This document shows, piece after piece, positions 5,917 to 12,861 of a stretch of 35,263 nt of DNA. The stretch's first letter is position 1. Every line of letters begins with the position of its first letter. The stretch is taken from IMG/VR virus record IMGVR_UViG_3300020159_000861, positions 1 through 35,263 of that record. One strand, written 5' to 3'. The position numbers and the translations under genes were made by a program. The notes under the pieces were generated by a model. It was given only the letters and a program-made list of their open reading frames with translations, was not told the origin of the DNA and did no database searches. This DNA comes from a virus.

Positions 5917-6161
5917 AGATTCCTCCCATCGATGACCTCGAGGCGCATGCCAAGATCGGCCAGCTTTGCTTCGATGCTCGGACGCACTCGGTCGGCGCAG
6001 TCGGCGCAGAATACTTTGATTGAAACGTACTTGTCCCCCTTACAAGCGGAAAACTCCGCGGCACGTTTCCAATCCAAGATCACCCCGCACTCGGGGATCG
6101 CGCAGAAAATTGAGCGGCCGACCGCGAACTTGAACGCGTCCCTTTGAATGGTTTCTTTCAC
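5913..6161 (-). CDS. Zinc-ribbon-like protein, 82 aa
   Basis: The start is GTG, three codons into a short gap after the 106-aa gene. Residues 20-25 (CAIPEC) and 52-55 (CADC) with an extra Cys at 40 make a plausible zinc-ribbon with an intervening strand (KYVSIKVF). The C-terminal half is helical (VRPSIEAKLADLGMRL). Small zinc ribbons of this kind usually bind nucleic acid or proteins. It is followed by the 31-aa membrane peptide with a TTGA overlap. Function unknown. Confidence 0.7.
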   Translation of the reverse strand: MKETIQRDAFKFAVGRSIFCAIPECGVILDWKRAAEFSACKGDKYVSIKVFCADCADRVRPSIEAKLADLGMRLEVIDGRNL

Positions 6162-6165
6162 AGGC

Positions 6166-6486
6166 TTAGAATTGGCGGATTAGAACTCCGTTTTCCCACA
6201 CCCGAACGCAGTCGGTTCGGTTTGAAAGCCATTCAATGGGTGATTCATCTTTGGAATCCACACCCTCTAAGTAGCCGTAGTCCTTAGCAGCTTCCAACGC
6301 GGACGGGTACTCGGCCCATTCACAGCAAAGGGCGATCGGATCCAATTCAAGTTCTGTGTCTGTGTCCTCTTCCACCCTTTCAAGGTGTTCAAATAAAGCC
6401 CGTAAGGCGTGACTGCTAAATTGCGACTCGCGCCCGCATGCGCGGAACGCTTCGACGAATGAGTACTGCGTTACAATAGTTTTCAT
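6166..6486 (-). CDS. Conserved phage protein, 106 aa, unknown function
   Basis: The sequence begins MKTIVTQYSFVEAFRACGR and contains FSSHALRALFEHLE and LDPIALCCEWAEY, segments I recognise from short proteins of unknown function in many unrelated phages. It is acidic in the middle (EEDTDTELELD), soluble and without a catalytic motif. It starts 66 bases after the 229-aa gene, and that gap contains a small hairpin. The wide phage distribution suggests a general host-takeover or anti-defence role, but this is only inference. Confidence 0.8.
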   Translation of the reverse strand: MKTIVTQYSFVEAFRACGRESQFSSHALRALFEHLERVEEDTDTELELDPIALCCEWAEYPSALEAAKDYGYLEGVDSKDESPIEWLSNRTDCVRVWENGVLIRQF

Positions 6487-6552
6487 GATGTTTGATCGGA
6501 CGTTGATCGCCCGGCGGACCCCACAGGCTTTCCCGTGGAGTCTCCCGGAAGA

Positions 6553-7242
6553 TCACACACCCGAGAAGTGCACAGCGCCTTTCCCATGGGGCGGAATCCA
6601 CACGTTTTCCAATCCGCCCCGGGCACCCTTGCAGAGAAGACACACGGAACAAGGGGTACCGAACGCTTCGGAGGCGCACAGGCTTTCGTTGGCTTGGGCT
6701 TCGGAGCCGACACGGAAAGTACTCCAACCCATTGACCGAGCGATCACAAGCTCCGCCACGGAGTCAACACTGGCCATTAAAAGGGTTTTCCAAGCCTGCA
6801 GGGAGGGTTTTCGCCACTGATGGGTGTATCCCGTGTGGCCACTGGCAACGCCCGCGATGGCCAGCGCAAGGCTAAGGGGAATATGCGTGGGGTCACCGTA
6901 TGCTCCGAAACGGACTTTCCTACCGGTGAAACCCTCTAAAGATCGCAGGGGGGAATAGTTGCCGGCTTTCCATGATTTATAAATCTGCAACGGAGCCTGT
7001 CCTTCGTTGACGTAGCAAGTCCGTTCCACACCGAAGCGCCCGTCAACTTCGTGGCCACGGTGTCGACAGTTGCCGCAGATAATGCGATCAAGTCCGGTTC
7101 GGATCGCGGTGACGGGGTCTTCCGCTTTGCACAGAATCCAGATCTGGATCATATCGCCCGTTTTACGGTTGTCGCTGGGGGTTTCGAAGCCCGTGGCGAT
7201 GATTACGCGGGCGTGATCCTCGTGGATAATGAAGCCGTTCAA
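6553..7242 (-). CDS. Conserved phage protein with ICGNCxHRG motif, 229 aa
   Basis: The start codon is TTG, overlapping the stop of the 37-aa peptide as TTGA. After an N-terminal beta region (MIQIWILCKAEDPVTAIRTG) come DRIICGNCRHRG, a second Cys in RTCYVNEGQAPL and a later CSVCLLCKG cluster. This layout is that of a phage and mobile-element family I know only as conserved, Cys-rich and of unknown function. It probably binds one or two zinc ions. A GATGD/KVRFGAYGDP-type strand lies near the middle. It is the largest product of this - strand cluster. Role unknown; the zinc clusters suggest nucleic-acid contact. Confidence 0.75.
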   Translation of the reverse strand: MNGFIIHEDHARVIIATGFETPSDNRKTGDMIQIWILCKAEDPVTAIRTGLDRIICGNCRHRGHEVDGRFGVERTCYVNEGQAPLQIYKSWKAGNYSPLRSLEGFTGRKVRFGAYGDPTHIPLSLALAIAGVASGHTGYTHQWRKPSLQAWKTLLMASVDSVAELVIARSMGWSTFRVGSEAQANESLCASEAFGTPCSVCLLCKGARGGLENVWIPPHGKGAVHFSGV

Positions 7243-7352
7243 AGGACACCCCCAACGAGAAGCTCGGCCACACAGTAGGAAAGAGCGATTAGGACAAGGG
7301 CGGAAGCGATTAGGATCGCGAGGGCGGTAAGGAAGGGTTTAAGGGGTTTCAT
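7239..7352 (-). CDS. Single-span membrane micropeptide, 37 aa
   Basis: The ATG at 7352 opens a peptide beginning MKPLKPFLTALAIL with a hydrophobic helix over about residues 7-26 and a second weak hydrophobic stretch near its end (VAELLVGGVL). The stop overlaps the TTG start of the 229-aa gene. It shares the MKPL start, size and single helix with the 31-aa peptide at 5821-5916, so the two may be paralogues or a two-part system. It is probably a cytoplasmic-membrane peptide; the function is unknown. Confidence 0.7.
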   Translation of the reverse strand: MKPLKPFLTALAILIASALVLIALSYCVAELLVGGVL

Positions 7353-7357
7353 GGGAT

Positions 7358-7570
7358 TCAACGGGTGCAATGCATGGTGCGTTCGATTTCCATTTGCAAT
7401 TCACCACAGATTCCACGGCCTTCGGCATCGGTAATCCGATACCAGATGAAAGAGCCGGGGGAGTTCCGGCTGAGCCTGCGGGCATGGGCGATGCGGGCTT
7501 TAATCGCGGCCGCAACCGTACGGTGACGCGAAATGCGTGTTTTGTTGAAGTGATCGAGGAGGATTATCAT
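7358..7570 (-). CDS. Small basic protein, 70 aa, first gene of the - strand cluster
   Basis: An upstream in-frame start gives a 174-aa ORF, but the region before 7570 overlaps the terS gene and control sites, so the ATG at 7570 is preferred. The protein starts with a hydrophobic strand (MIILLDHF), continues with a basic helix (RTVAAAIKARIAHARRLSR) and ends in SFIWYRITDAEGRGICGEL. It looks like a small alpha/beta nucleic-acid-binding protein. A perfect 16-bp palindrome lies 11 bases upstream of its start codon. Confidence 0.65.
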   Translation of the reverse strand: MIILLDHFNKTRISRHRTVAAAIKARIAHARRLSRNSPGSFIWYRITDAEGRGICGELQMEIERTMHCTR

Positions 7571-7580
7571 GTGTTTTGAT

Positions 7581-7596
7581 GCTCCGATATCGGAGC
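7581..7596. promoter_or_regulatory. Perfect 16-bp palindrome upstream of the - strand cluster
   Basis: GCTCCGATATCGGAGC is identical on both strands. It lies between the divergent - strand cluster (start 7570) and the + strand late region (start about 7659), where an operator would be expected. On the - strand, TTGACT at 7633-7628 could be a -35, though no good -10 is seen. It is a plausible binding site for a dimeric repressor or a transcript-start hairpin. Confidence 0.5.
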
Positions 7597-7658
7597 GCGG
7601 GTGAAGGTTGCGACGGTTCACGAGACAAGTCAACTTGGGAATACAAGGGAATTGGAAA

Positions 7659-8138
7659 ATGCTATCGGGAGGCATGGCGAAGGTGGGGGCGAAAAAAAAT
7701 TTAGAGGTTAACCTGGAGAACGGTTCCGGGGTCGGACATGGAATGTCTGAGGGGGTGAAGAGGAAGACGGGGAGGCCCGAAAAGTCCGTTTCTTCCGAAC
7801 AGAAAAAAATAGCCCTGCGTGCTGCGTATCTAGGAATGCCGGAAGATCGCGTGGCTGTTCTGTGTGGGTTCTCATGCGGCAACCCTGCTGGATGGGGTCA
7901 ATATCTCATGCGGCATCCAGAGTTTAAACGGGAGCTTGAAAGCGCAAGGGTCACTGGCGAAGTGGAGATGCAAGGAAGGGTTCTGGATGCGGGAAATGGA
8001 TGGCAAGGCAGCGCGTGGCTACTTGAACGCACCCGAGGCTACGTCGCCCGCGCATCGTTAGAGCACACAGGCAAAGGAGGGAAGGAGTTAAGCGTTAGTG
8101 GTAATCTCCTTGGCGCATTCGGTGGTCAATCTAAATAG
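7659..8138 (+). CDS. terS: Putative terminase small subunit, 159 aa
   Basis: The ATG at 7659 is chosen because AAGGGA stands eight bases upstream. The frame is open from 7608, and later Mets at 7674 and 7743 are possible. The N-terminal part is low-complexity. From about residue 38 comes a typical small-terminase region: GRPEKSVSSEQKKIALRAAY, then an HTH-like stretch (PEDRVAVLCGFSC) and a C-terminal helical region (ESARVTGEVEMQGRVLDAG). It precedes the large terminase by 185 bases, the usual order. It would bind the packaging site and load the packaging motor. Inverted repeat C lies inside its 5' end. Confidence 0.65.
   Translation: MLSGGMAKVGAKKNLEVNLENGSGVGHGMSEGVKRKTGRPEKSVSSEQKKIALRAAYLGMPEDRVAVLCGFSCGNPAGWGQYLMRHPEFKRELESARVTGEVEMQGRVLDAGNGWQGSAWLLERTRGYVARASLEHTGKGGKELSVSGNLLGAFGGQSK
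7733..7749. promoter_or_regulatory. Inverted repeat C: GGACAT-GGA-ATGTCT, operator-like
   Basis: This is the third member of the family at 5514 and 5560, with one arm mismatch. The flanking 31 bp (7726-7756) match those of repeat B at 26 of 31 positions. It lies in the weakly conserved 5' part of terS; if terS starts at 7743 it would overlap the start codon and could control it. Confidence 0.45.
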
Positions 8139-8247
8139 GATAGGGAATAGGAATAGGAATAGCAATAGTATTAATCAACTATATGATCCATTGCTCATAT
8201 TTAAATACAATAGCGGTACTACAATAGTGGCTATTGTAATACAATAG
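8134..8247. repeat. AATAG ladder and TACAATAG octamer cluster, candidate packaging site
   Basis: From 8134 to 8168 ATAG recurs six times at six- to seven-base spacing. Then TACAATAG occurs directly at 8206-8213, 8220-8227 and 8240-8247 and inverted as CTATTGTA at 8231-8238; 8220-8238 is a perfect 8-bp inverted repeat with a 3-bp spacer. The array fills the only gap between the terminase genes. Small terminases bind short repeated motifs beside their own genes, so this is a natural pac or cosB candidate. It may also hold a late promoter (TATGAT at 8182). Confidence 0.5.
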
Positions 8248-8253
8248 ACCACA

Positions 8254-8301
8254 GGGGGGGGGACCACCCAGGAGGGGGGTGGGTTCTATGTAATACCCCC
8301 C
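8254..8301. other. G-run and C-run hairpin segment before the large terminase gene
   Basis: A run of nine G (8254-8262) is followed by ACCACCC, then GGGGGG (8274-8279), TGGG, the motif GTTCTATGTAA (8283-8293, shared with 5538-5548) and CCCCCC (8296-8301). GGGGGG and CCCCCC can pair across a 16-base loop, and CCACCC can pair with GGGTGG. The terL start at 8324 has no obvious Shine-Dalgarno. It may be a processing, packaging or attenuation element. Confidence 0.4.
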
Positions 8302-8323
8302 ATCCCTAACCACCACAGATTTT

Positions 8324-9859
8324 ATGAGTGTCAAGCAAATTAAACGCAAGAAATCCCCTTCACTAGGAATGGGGTCGCATATCCCTGCGTGGAAGCAGCG
8401 TAAGCTCCTGGAGGAGGCACAACATTTGGCCAACTTCCCTAAGATGATGCTAGGGCTTCGCGATGTGTACCCGTGGCAGGAGAAGGTGCTGGGAGCGTTG
8501 AACGAGAAGCATTCCAAGGTGGCCCTCAAAGCCGCGAATGGTTCTGGCAAGACGAGCATGGTAGCCGCGAGCGCGGTTGTCTGGCACATGCTTCGATGGC
8601 CGGGGAGCCTTGTGGTATGTACGGCTGGTGTGTACCGACAGGTAGCGGACGCTCTGTGGCCTCACCTTCGGAAGATGATCAATGGATTGGGTGGCGAGGA
8701 GAACGGGTTCTCGATCAAGGATGGCGAGATCCGCTATGTGTATCCGAAGAAGGTGGATGGTCAGGAGCTGGTGAGTAGATGCATAGGGTTCAGCGCGAGC
8801 AACCCTGAGAAGGCGGAGGGCTGGCATGTGCAGGGTCCGAGCAATGATTTGCTGTATATTGTGGATGAGGCGAAGGCGGTTCCGGACGGGATCTTCCAGT
8901 CGATGGAGCGGTGCCAGCCAACGAGAACCCTTCTCATGAGTAGCCCCGGTGGGTCATCCGGCTATTTCTACGATGTGTTCCGGCGGAACGATGGGAAGTG
9001 GAATACGTTTACGGTGACCGCATTCGACTGCCCGCATATCCGGCAGGAGTGGATCAATGATCAGTTCGCGAGGTGGGGCGAGGGTCATCCGCTTGTTAGA
9101 TCCATGATCTATGCGGAGTTCATGGAGGACGACGGGAGCCTGACGGCGGTGAAGACGATCGATTGGCAGAAGGTGGTTAGTGGCCCACCCAAGGAGGATA
9201 CCGCCGGCCAGCCGTTGACCGCGGGCTGTGATTTCAGTGCCGGCGGGGATGAGAGTGTGCTGGTGATACGCCAGGGTAATACGGTTAAGAGCCTGATCCG
9301 GTGGAGGGATAAGGACACGATGGCCAGTGTGGGTAGGTTTGTGTCTGAGTTCAGGAAGTGGAATCTGAAGGCTGCGGATATCTATGCGGATGTGGGTGGC
9401 ATGGGGGTTGTGATGTGTGATGCGCTGCGGTCCGAGGGTTGGGATGTGCGGCGGGTGAACTTCGGGGAGCGGGCCATTCGGGATGATCAGTTCGTGAACC
9501 GGGCGGCGGAGATGTGGATCGAGTTCGGGCGGATGGTGGAGGAAGCGAAGGTGAATCTCGGGCCTGTTGGAACGGACGAGATTCTATTGCAGCAGTTCGT
9601 GAGCAGGAAGGTGCGGACGAATGGTAAGGGGAAGCTGACGCTGGAGGGTAAGGATGAGTTGCGCTCCCGTGGGGTGAATAGCCCTGACCGTGCGGATGCA
9701 ATGGTATTGGCCTTCTGCGGTGGTGGCGGGAAGCGGATGGATGAGTACCTGAAAGCGTTGGGCGAGGATGGAAGGAGCTTGCTTGAGCGGATGGAGGATG
9801 AGATAGGTCCGGTTGAGGAAACCGGGTCTCCGCTTGCTGGATGTGAGGTTGGGGGGTAG
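8324..9859 (+). CDS. terL: Terminase large subunit (packaging ATPase and nuclease)
   Basis: 511 aa. The ATPase half carries the Walker A loop AANGSGKTS (70-78), Walker B LLYIVDEA (176-183, catalytic DE) and the coupling motif MSSPGG (205-210). The C-terminal nuclease is RNase-H-like: GCDFSAGGDES (D303, D309), YADVGG (D356) and NSPDRADAM (D455, D458). It pumps DNA into the prohead and cuts the concatemer. It follows terS and precedes the portal gene. Its coding strand is strikingly G-rich compared with the primase-helicase gene. Length and motif order are normal for the family. Confidence 0.95.
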   Translation: MSVKQIKRKKSPSLGMGSHIPAWKQRKLLEEAQHLANFPKMMLGLRDVYPWQEKVLGALNEKHSKVALKAANGSGKTSMVAASAVVWHMLRWPGSLVVCTAGVYRQVADALWPHLRKMINGLGGEENGFSIKDGEIRYVYPKKVDGQELVSRCIGFSASNPEKAEGWHVQGPSNDLLYIVDEAKAVPDGIFQSMERCQPTRTLLMSSPGGSSGYFYDVFRRNDGKWNTFTVTAFDCPHIRQEWINDQFARWGEGHPLVRSMIYAEFMEDDGSLTAVKTIDWQKVVSGPPKEDTAGQPLTAGCDFSAGGDESVLVIRQGNTVKSLIRWRDKDTMASVGRFVSEFRKWNLKAADIYADVGGMGVVMCDALRSEGWDVRRVNFGERAIRDDQFVNRAAEMWIEFGRMVEEAKVNLGPVGTDEILLQQFVSRKVRTNGKGKLTLEGKDELRSRGVNSPDRADAMVLAFCGGGGKRMDEYLKALGEDGRSLLERMEDEIGPVEETGSPLAGCEVGG

Positions 9860-9876
9860 GAAAGGGGCATACATTT

Positions 9877-11781
9877 ATGATGAGCGAAAAACAGCGGAAT
9901 TCGTTGCAGGGCCAGATTGTTGAGGCCGTTGGCCAACGTAGCCCGTGGGAGATAAGGCAGACGCGGTGGTATGAGTTACGCCATCATGGATTGCGCCGTA
10001 CCAATAAGCCCTGGCCCAAGGCCGCGGATTTGCATTGGCCGCTCATTGATACGGCGATCGAGAAGCTTAAGCCGCTATTCCTCCAGCAGGCACTTGGTAT
10101 GGATGTAGTGGCCAGCTTTATTCCGATGCGCCAGCAGTTGAATGCGTACACGAAGGTGGCTGAGGACTGGTTCAATTATAAGATTCGGGAGAAGACCAAC
10201 TTCACGGATGAGATTCTGAGCTGGGTGGATTACACGCTGATGAGCGGGCGCGGGGTGATGAAGTGCTTCTGGAATCCTGGTGATAAGCGGGTGGGGTTCG
10301 AGGCGGTGGACCCGATGTACTTTGTGGTTCCGGCCTACACCGTGGATTTGCAGGATGCAGATTGGGCGGTGCATGTGATGCCGATGAGCGTTAATGCGTA
10401 CAAGCGCATGGCTGGGCAGTTCGGGTGGAAGGCCGATTCCAAGACGATCGAGAAGATTCGGGGCAACCCGCAGACTGATGATAACATCCCGGGGGCAGCG
10501 ACCGAGGATGACGCGAAGCAGCTCCGCGAGGGTATCACTTACACTACCAATACGGATGGCGTAATTGTGTGGGAGGTTTACCGGAAACGGGATGATGGGG
10601 TGTGGGAGGTTTATCTGTATAGCCCCGCCGCAGTGGATCTCGATCTCCGGGATCCCATGGAGCTGCCCTATGATCATGCCCAGCTTCCGTTCGTGGATTT
10701 CCCCTACGAGATCAAGGACAAGGGATGGTTCAGTCCCCGGGGCGTGTGCGAGATCTTGGCTCCGTTCGAGTTGTCCATGACCTCGATGTGGAACCATAAG
10801 CATGACGCGATGACCCTGTACAACCGCCCGCTATTCCGAGCGGAACGGGAGCTGCCGAACAGCATCAATCTTCGGTTCTCGCCGGGTCAAATCCTCCCCT
10901 ACGGCGTGGCCCCGGTTCAGATGCCGCAGCCCCCGGTGAGCTTTGATCAGGAGCTGAACCAGACTCGGGCAGTGGCGGAGAACCGTATCGGTAGCCCCGA
11001 TTACGCGATGGGCAGTGCGATGGGCGGGGGTAGTGACCGGCGCACGGCCACCGAGATCCAGAGTATCAACGCTCAGTCGATGCAGAGCGGGGATCTGCGG
11101 GCGCGATTGTTCCGTATGGCACTGGGCAAACTGTACCGGCAAGCTTGGGGACTTTATGTTCAGTATGATTCCAAGAGTTTACGATACCGCTTTGCCGAGG
11201 ACTCGCTGGATGCGGATCCGGTGGCACTCCACGATCAATATGAGCTGGAGCCGAAGGGCGGTATGGACATGGTCAGCCGTCAGATGATGGTTCAGCAGGC
11301 CATTAACCGTAAGCAATTGTTCATGAACAGCCCCTGGGTGGACCAGGTGGAGCTGGATAAGAGCATCATGGAGCTGGATGACCCGTCTCTGATCAAGCGA
11401 TTGCTGCGGGATCCAGGTCAGAAGCAGCAGGACGAGCTGGAGGACGAGACCAAGACGATCCCGACACTGCTAATCGGTATCCCGGTGCCGGCCAAACCGG
11501 GTCAGAACTACGCGGGCCGTATCGGTGTGCTGATGCAGTACCTGAATGCGGCGATCCAGCAGGGTCAGCAGTTCAGTCCTGCCTCGAAGAATGCGTTTAT
11601 GGTGCGTATCGACAGCCTGTTGCAGGGGTACGAGCAAGTGGCGACCAATGAGGCGCGGAAACTGCGTAAGGAGATCCAGAAGTTCTTGGAGGGAAGCGGT
11701 TTATTGCAGCAGCAGCAGCCTCAAATGCCAGTTCCGCCCGCCGGACCCGAGCCTCAGATGGCCCCGCCACCAGTTCAATAA
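9877..11781 (+). CDS. Portal protein, 634 aa
   Basis: The gene directly follows terL and has the size of podovirus portals. Recognisable features are HWPLIDTAIEKLKPLFLQQA near the N-terminus, a middle region with SMTSMWNHKHDAMTLYNRP, and MGGGSDRRTATEIQSINAQS, a segment often conserved in these portals. The last 25 residues are Gln/Pro-rich. Two ATGs stand side by side (9877, 9880). Portals form the dodecameric ring that joins head and tail and through which DNA passes. The exact portal subfamily cannot be assigned by eye. Confidence 0.88.
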   Translation: MMSEKQRNSLQGQIVEAVGQRSPWEIRQTRWYELRHHGLRRTNKPWPKAADLHWPLIDTAIEKLKPLFLQQALGMDVVASFIPMRQQLNAYTKVAEDWFNYKIREKTNFTDEILSWVDYTLMSGRGVMKCFWNPGDKRVGFEAVDPMYFVVPAYTVDLQDADWAVHVMPMSVNAYKRMAGQFGWKADSKTIEKIRGNPQTDDNIPGAATEDDAKQLREGITYTTNTDGVIVWEVYRKRDDGVWEVYLYSPAAVDLDLRDPMELPYDHAQLPFVDFPYEIKDKGWFSPRGVCEILAPFELSMTSMWNHKHDAMTLYNRPLFRAERELPNSINLRFSPGQILPYGVAPVQMPQPPVSFDQELNQTRAVAENRIGSPDYAMGSAMGGGSDRRTATEIQSINAQSMQSGDLRARLFRMALGKLYRQAWGLYVQYDSKSLRYRFAEDSLDADPVALHDQYELEPKGGMDMVSRQMMVQQAINRKQLFMNSPWVDQVELDKSIMELDDPSLIKRLLRDPGQKQQDELEDETKTIPTLLIGIPVPAKPGQNYAGRIGVLMQYLNAAIQQGQQFSPASKNAFMVRIDSLLQGYEQVATNEARKLRKEIQKFLEGSGLLQQQQPQMPVPPAGPEPQMAPPPVQ

Positions 11782-11784
11782 GCT

Positions 11785-12087
11785 ATGACCTGTAAAGATT
11801 GCCGATATCGAGCCTCCGACAGAACTTGCCGGCGGTTTCCACCTACCAGTAGACCAACTTGCTGGCCCACTGTCTTAGAATTTGATTGGTGCGGTGAATT
11901 TCACGCCATGACTACCATTGTTGAACCCCCTCAAGCGATTCCGGCTGCGATTCCGGCCCCCATTCCTCATGTAGCTACCAATATGGAGCAGCTTGAGGAG
12001 GGTGTGGCACCGAAAATCAGGTTCCAGAAGGCTAAGAAGCCCGAGAGCATCAAAGAATTGCAGGATTCACCTCTATTCCAATCTTGA
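11785..12087 (+). CDS. Cys-rich small protein fused to a head-region small protein, 100 aa
   Basis: Residues 1-41 have the pattern CKDCRY...CRRFPP...CW...DWCGEF, which matches very small Cys-rich phage proteins that end with this DWCGEF signature. From residue 42 a new Met begins a Pro/Ala-rich segment leading to a basic KIRFQKAKKPESIKELQD tail, which resembles another small phage protein. This looks like a fusion of two short proteins, or one gene with an internal start at 11908. It sits three bases after the portal stop. Confidence 0.68.
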   Translation: MTCKDCRYRASDRTCRRFPPTSRPTCWPTVLEFDWCGEFHAMTTIVEPPQAIPAAIPAPIPHVATNMEQLEEGVAPKIRFQKAKKPESIKELQDSPLFQS

Positions 12088-12088
12088 T

Positions 12089-12403
12089 ATGGCTGAGTAC
12101 CAAGGTAAGAAGGTCTCGCTTGGCAAACCGTTCTACACGCCGGGTGAGCGGAAGAAGAGTGCGGTGTACGTTCGCAATCCGAAGGGTACCGTGATCAGGG
12201 TTCGATTCGGTGACCCCAATATGGAGATCAAGAAGGACGATCCCGAGCGGCGGAAGAGCTTCCGAGCGAGGCACAACTGCGATACTGCGACAGATAAGAC
12301 AACCCCGAGGCATTGGAGCTGCAAAATGTGGGGGGTTGCAATTCTTGGTACATCTTCTATGATGTCCATGTGCAACCTATTGAATCAAACAATCAGCGGA
12401 TAA
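12089..12403 (+). CDS. Small head-region protein with 3' end disrupted by HNH insertion, 104 aa
   Basis: Residues 1-80 form a conserved phage domain that I recognise: YTPGERKKSAVYVRNPKG, then VRFGDPNMEIKKDDPERRKS, FRARHNCDTATDKT and RHWSCKMW. In relatives the chain continues for only about ten Lys/Pro-rich residues after this Trp. Here it runs into GVAILGTSSMMSMCNLLNQT and stops at 12403, in a frame that overlaps an HNH endonuclease gene. The expected ending, SKKPYTPPTIP, instead appears at the end of the HNH ORF. The gene is therefore probably interrupted but still makes a nearly full-length domain. The role of the domain in the virion is unknown. Confidence 0.72.
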   Translation: MAEYQGKKVSLGKPFYTPGERKKSAVYVRNPKGTVIRVRFGDPNMEIKKDDPERRKSFRARHNCDTATDKTTPRHWSCKMWGVAILGTSSMMSMCNLLNQTISG

Positions 12404-12861
12404 AATCCGGTCGCTGGAACTTCTTCGACCTCAAGTGCATCACATGCGAAACTCGAATGCTGGTTCGGATTGATGTGGTTAGAGTTCTCGACAAAAATCA
12501 AAGGCATTGGAGGTGCAGAGAATGCACCTCGTCTGAACATCTTACGAAACTATCAACAAGGCATGGAAAATACGGGTCTGGTTCGTACCGATCATGGACT
12601 AAAATGAAAGACAGGTGCTTGAATCCGATGCACGTTCATTCTAAGACTTACCTTCAAAGAGGAATTGGAGTCTGCGAAAAATGGATGTCTTTTGAAGGGT
12701 TCTACGAAGACATGGGTGATCGTCCAAATGGATGGAGCCTAGATCGAATCGACAACTACAAAGGGTATTTAAAAGAAAACTGCCGATGGATTCCGTTGAG
12801 AGATCAGCCTAAAAACCGTAGAGACAGCAAGAAGCCTTATACGCCTCCGACAATCCCATGA
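12313..12861 (+). CDS. HNH homing-type endonuclease, 182-aa ORF
   Basis: The N-terminal part has a Cys pair (CITC) and a second (CREC), a zinc-binding lead-in. The C-terminal part is a typical phage HNH module: SYRSWTKMKDRCLNP, RGIGVCEKWMSFEGFYEDMG, then WSLDRIDNYKGYLKENCRW and PKNRR. Such enzymes nick or cut DNA at a specific site and promote their own spread. The exact start is uncertain (12313 or a GTG near 12370). Its codons are more AT-rich than its neighbours. The last eleven residues, SKKPYTPPTIP, do not look like HNH and are probably the severed C-terminus of the preceding gene. No intron-sized RNA flanks it. Confidence 0.8.
   Translation: MELQNVGGCNSWYIFYDVHVQPIESNNQRIKSGRWNFFDLKCITCETRMLVRIDVVRVLDKNQRHWRCRECTSSEHLTKLSTRHGKYGSGSYRSWTKMKDRCLNPMHVHSKTYLQRGIGVCEKWMSFEGFYEDMGDRPNGWSLDRIDNYKGYLKENCRWIPLRDQPKNRRDSKKPYTPPTIP

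Noticed and set aside
10075-10803. 242-aa antisense ORF opposite the portal gene
   Set aside because: It reads with many His/Pro/Arg residues typical of shadow frames; the portal frame is certain.
12328-12861. Group I or II intron around the HNH gene
   Set aside because: Flanking non-coding sequence is far too short for a ribozyme, so an intron-less insertion is more likely.
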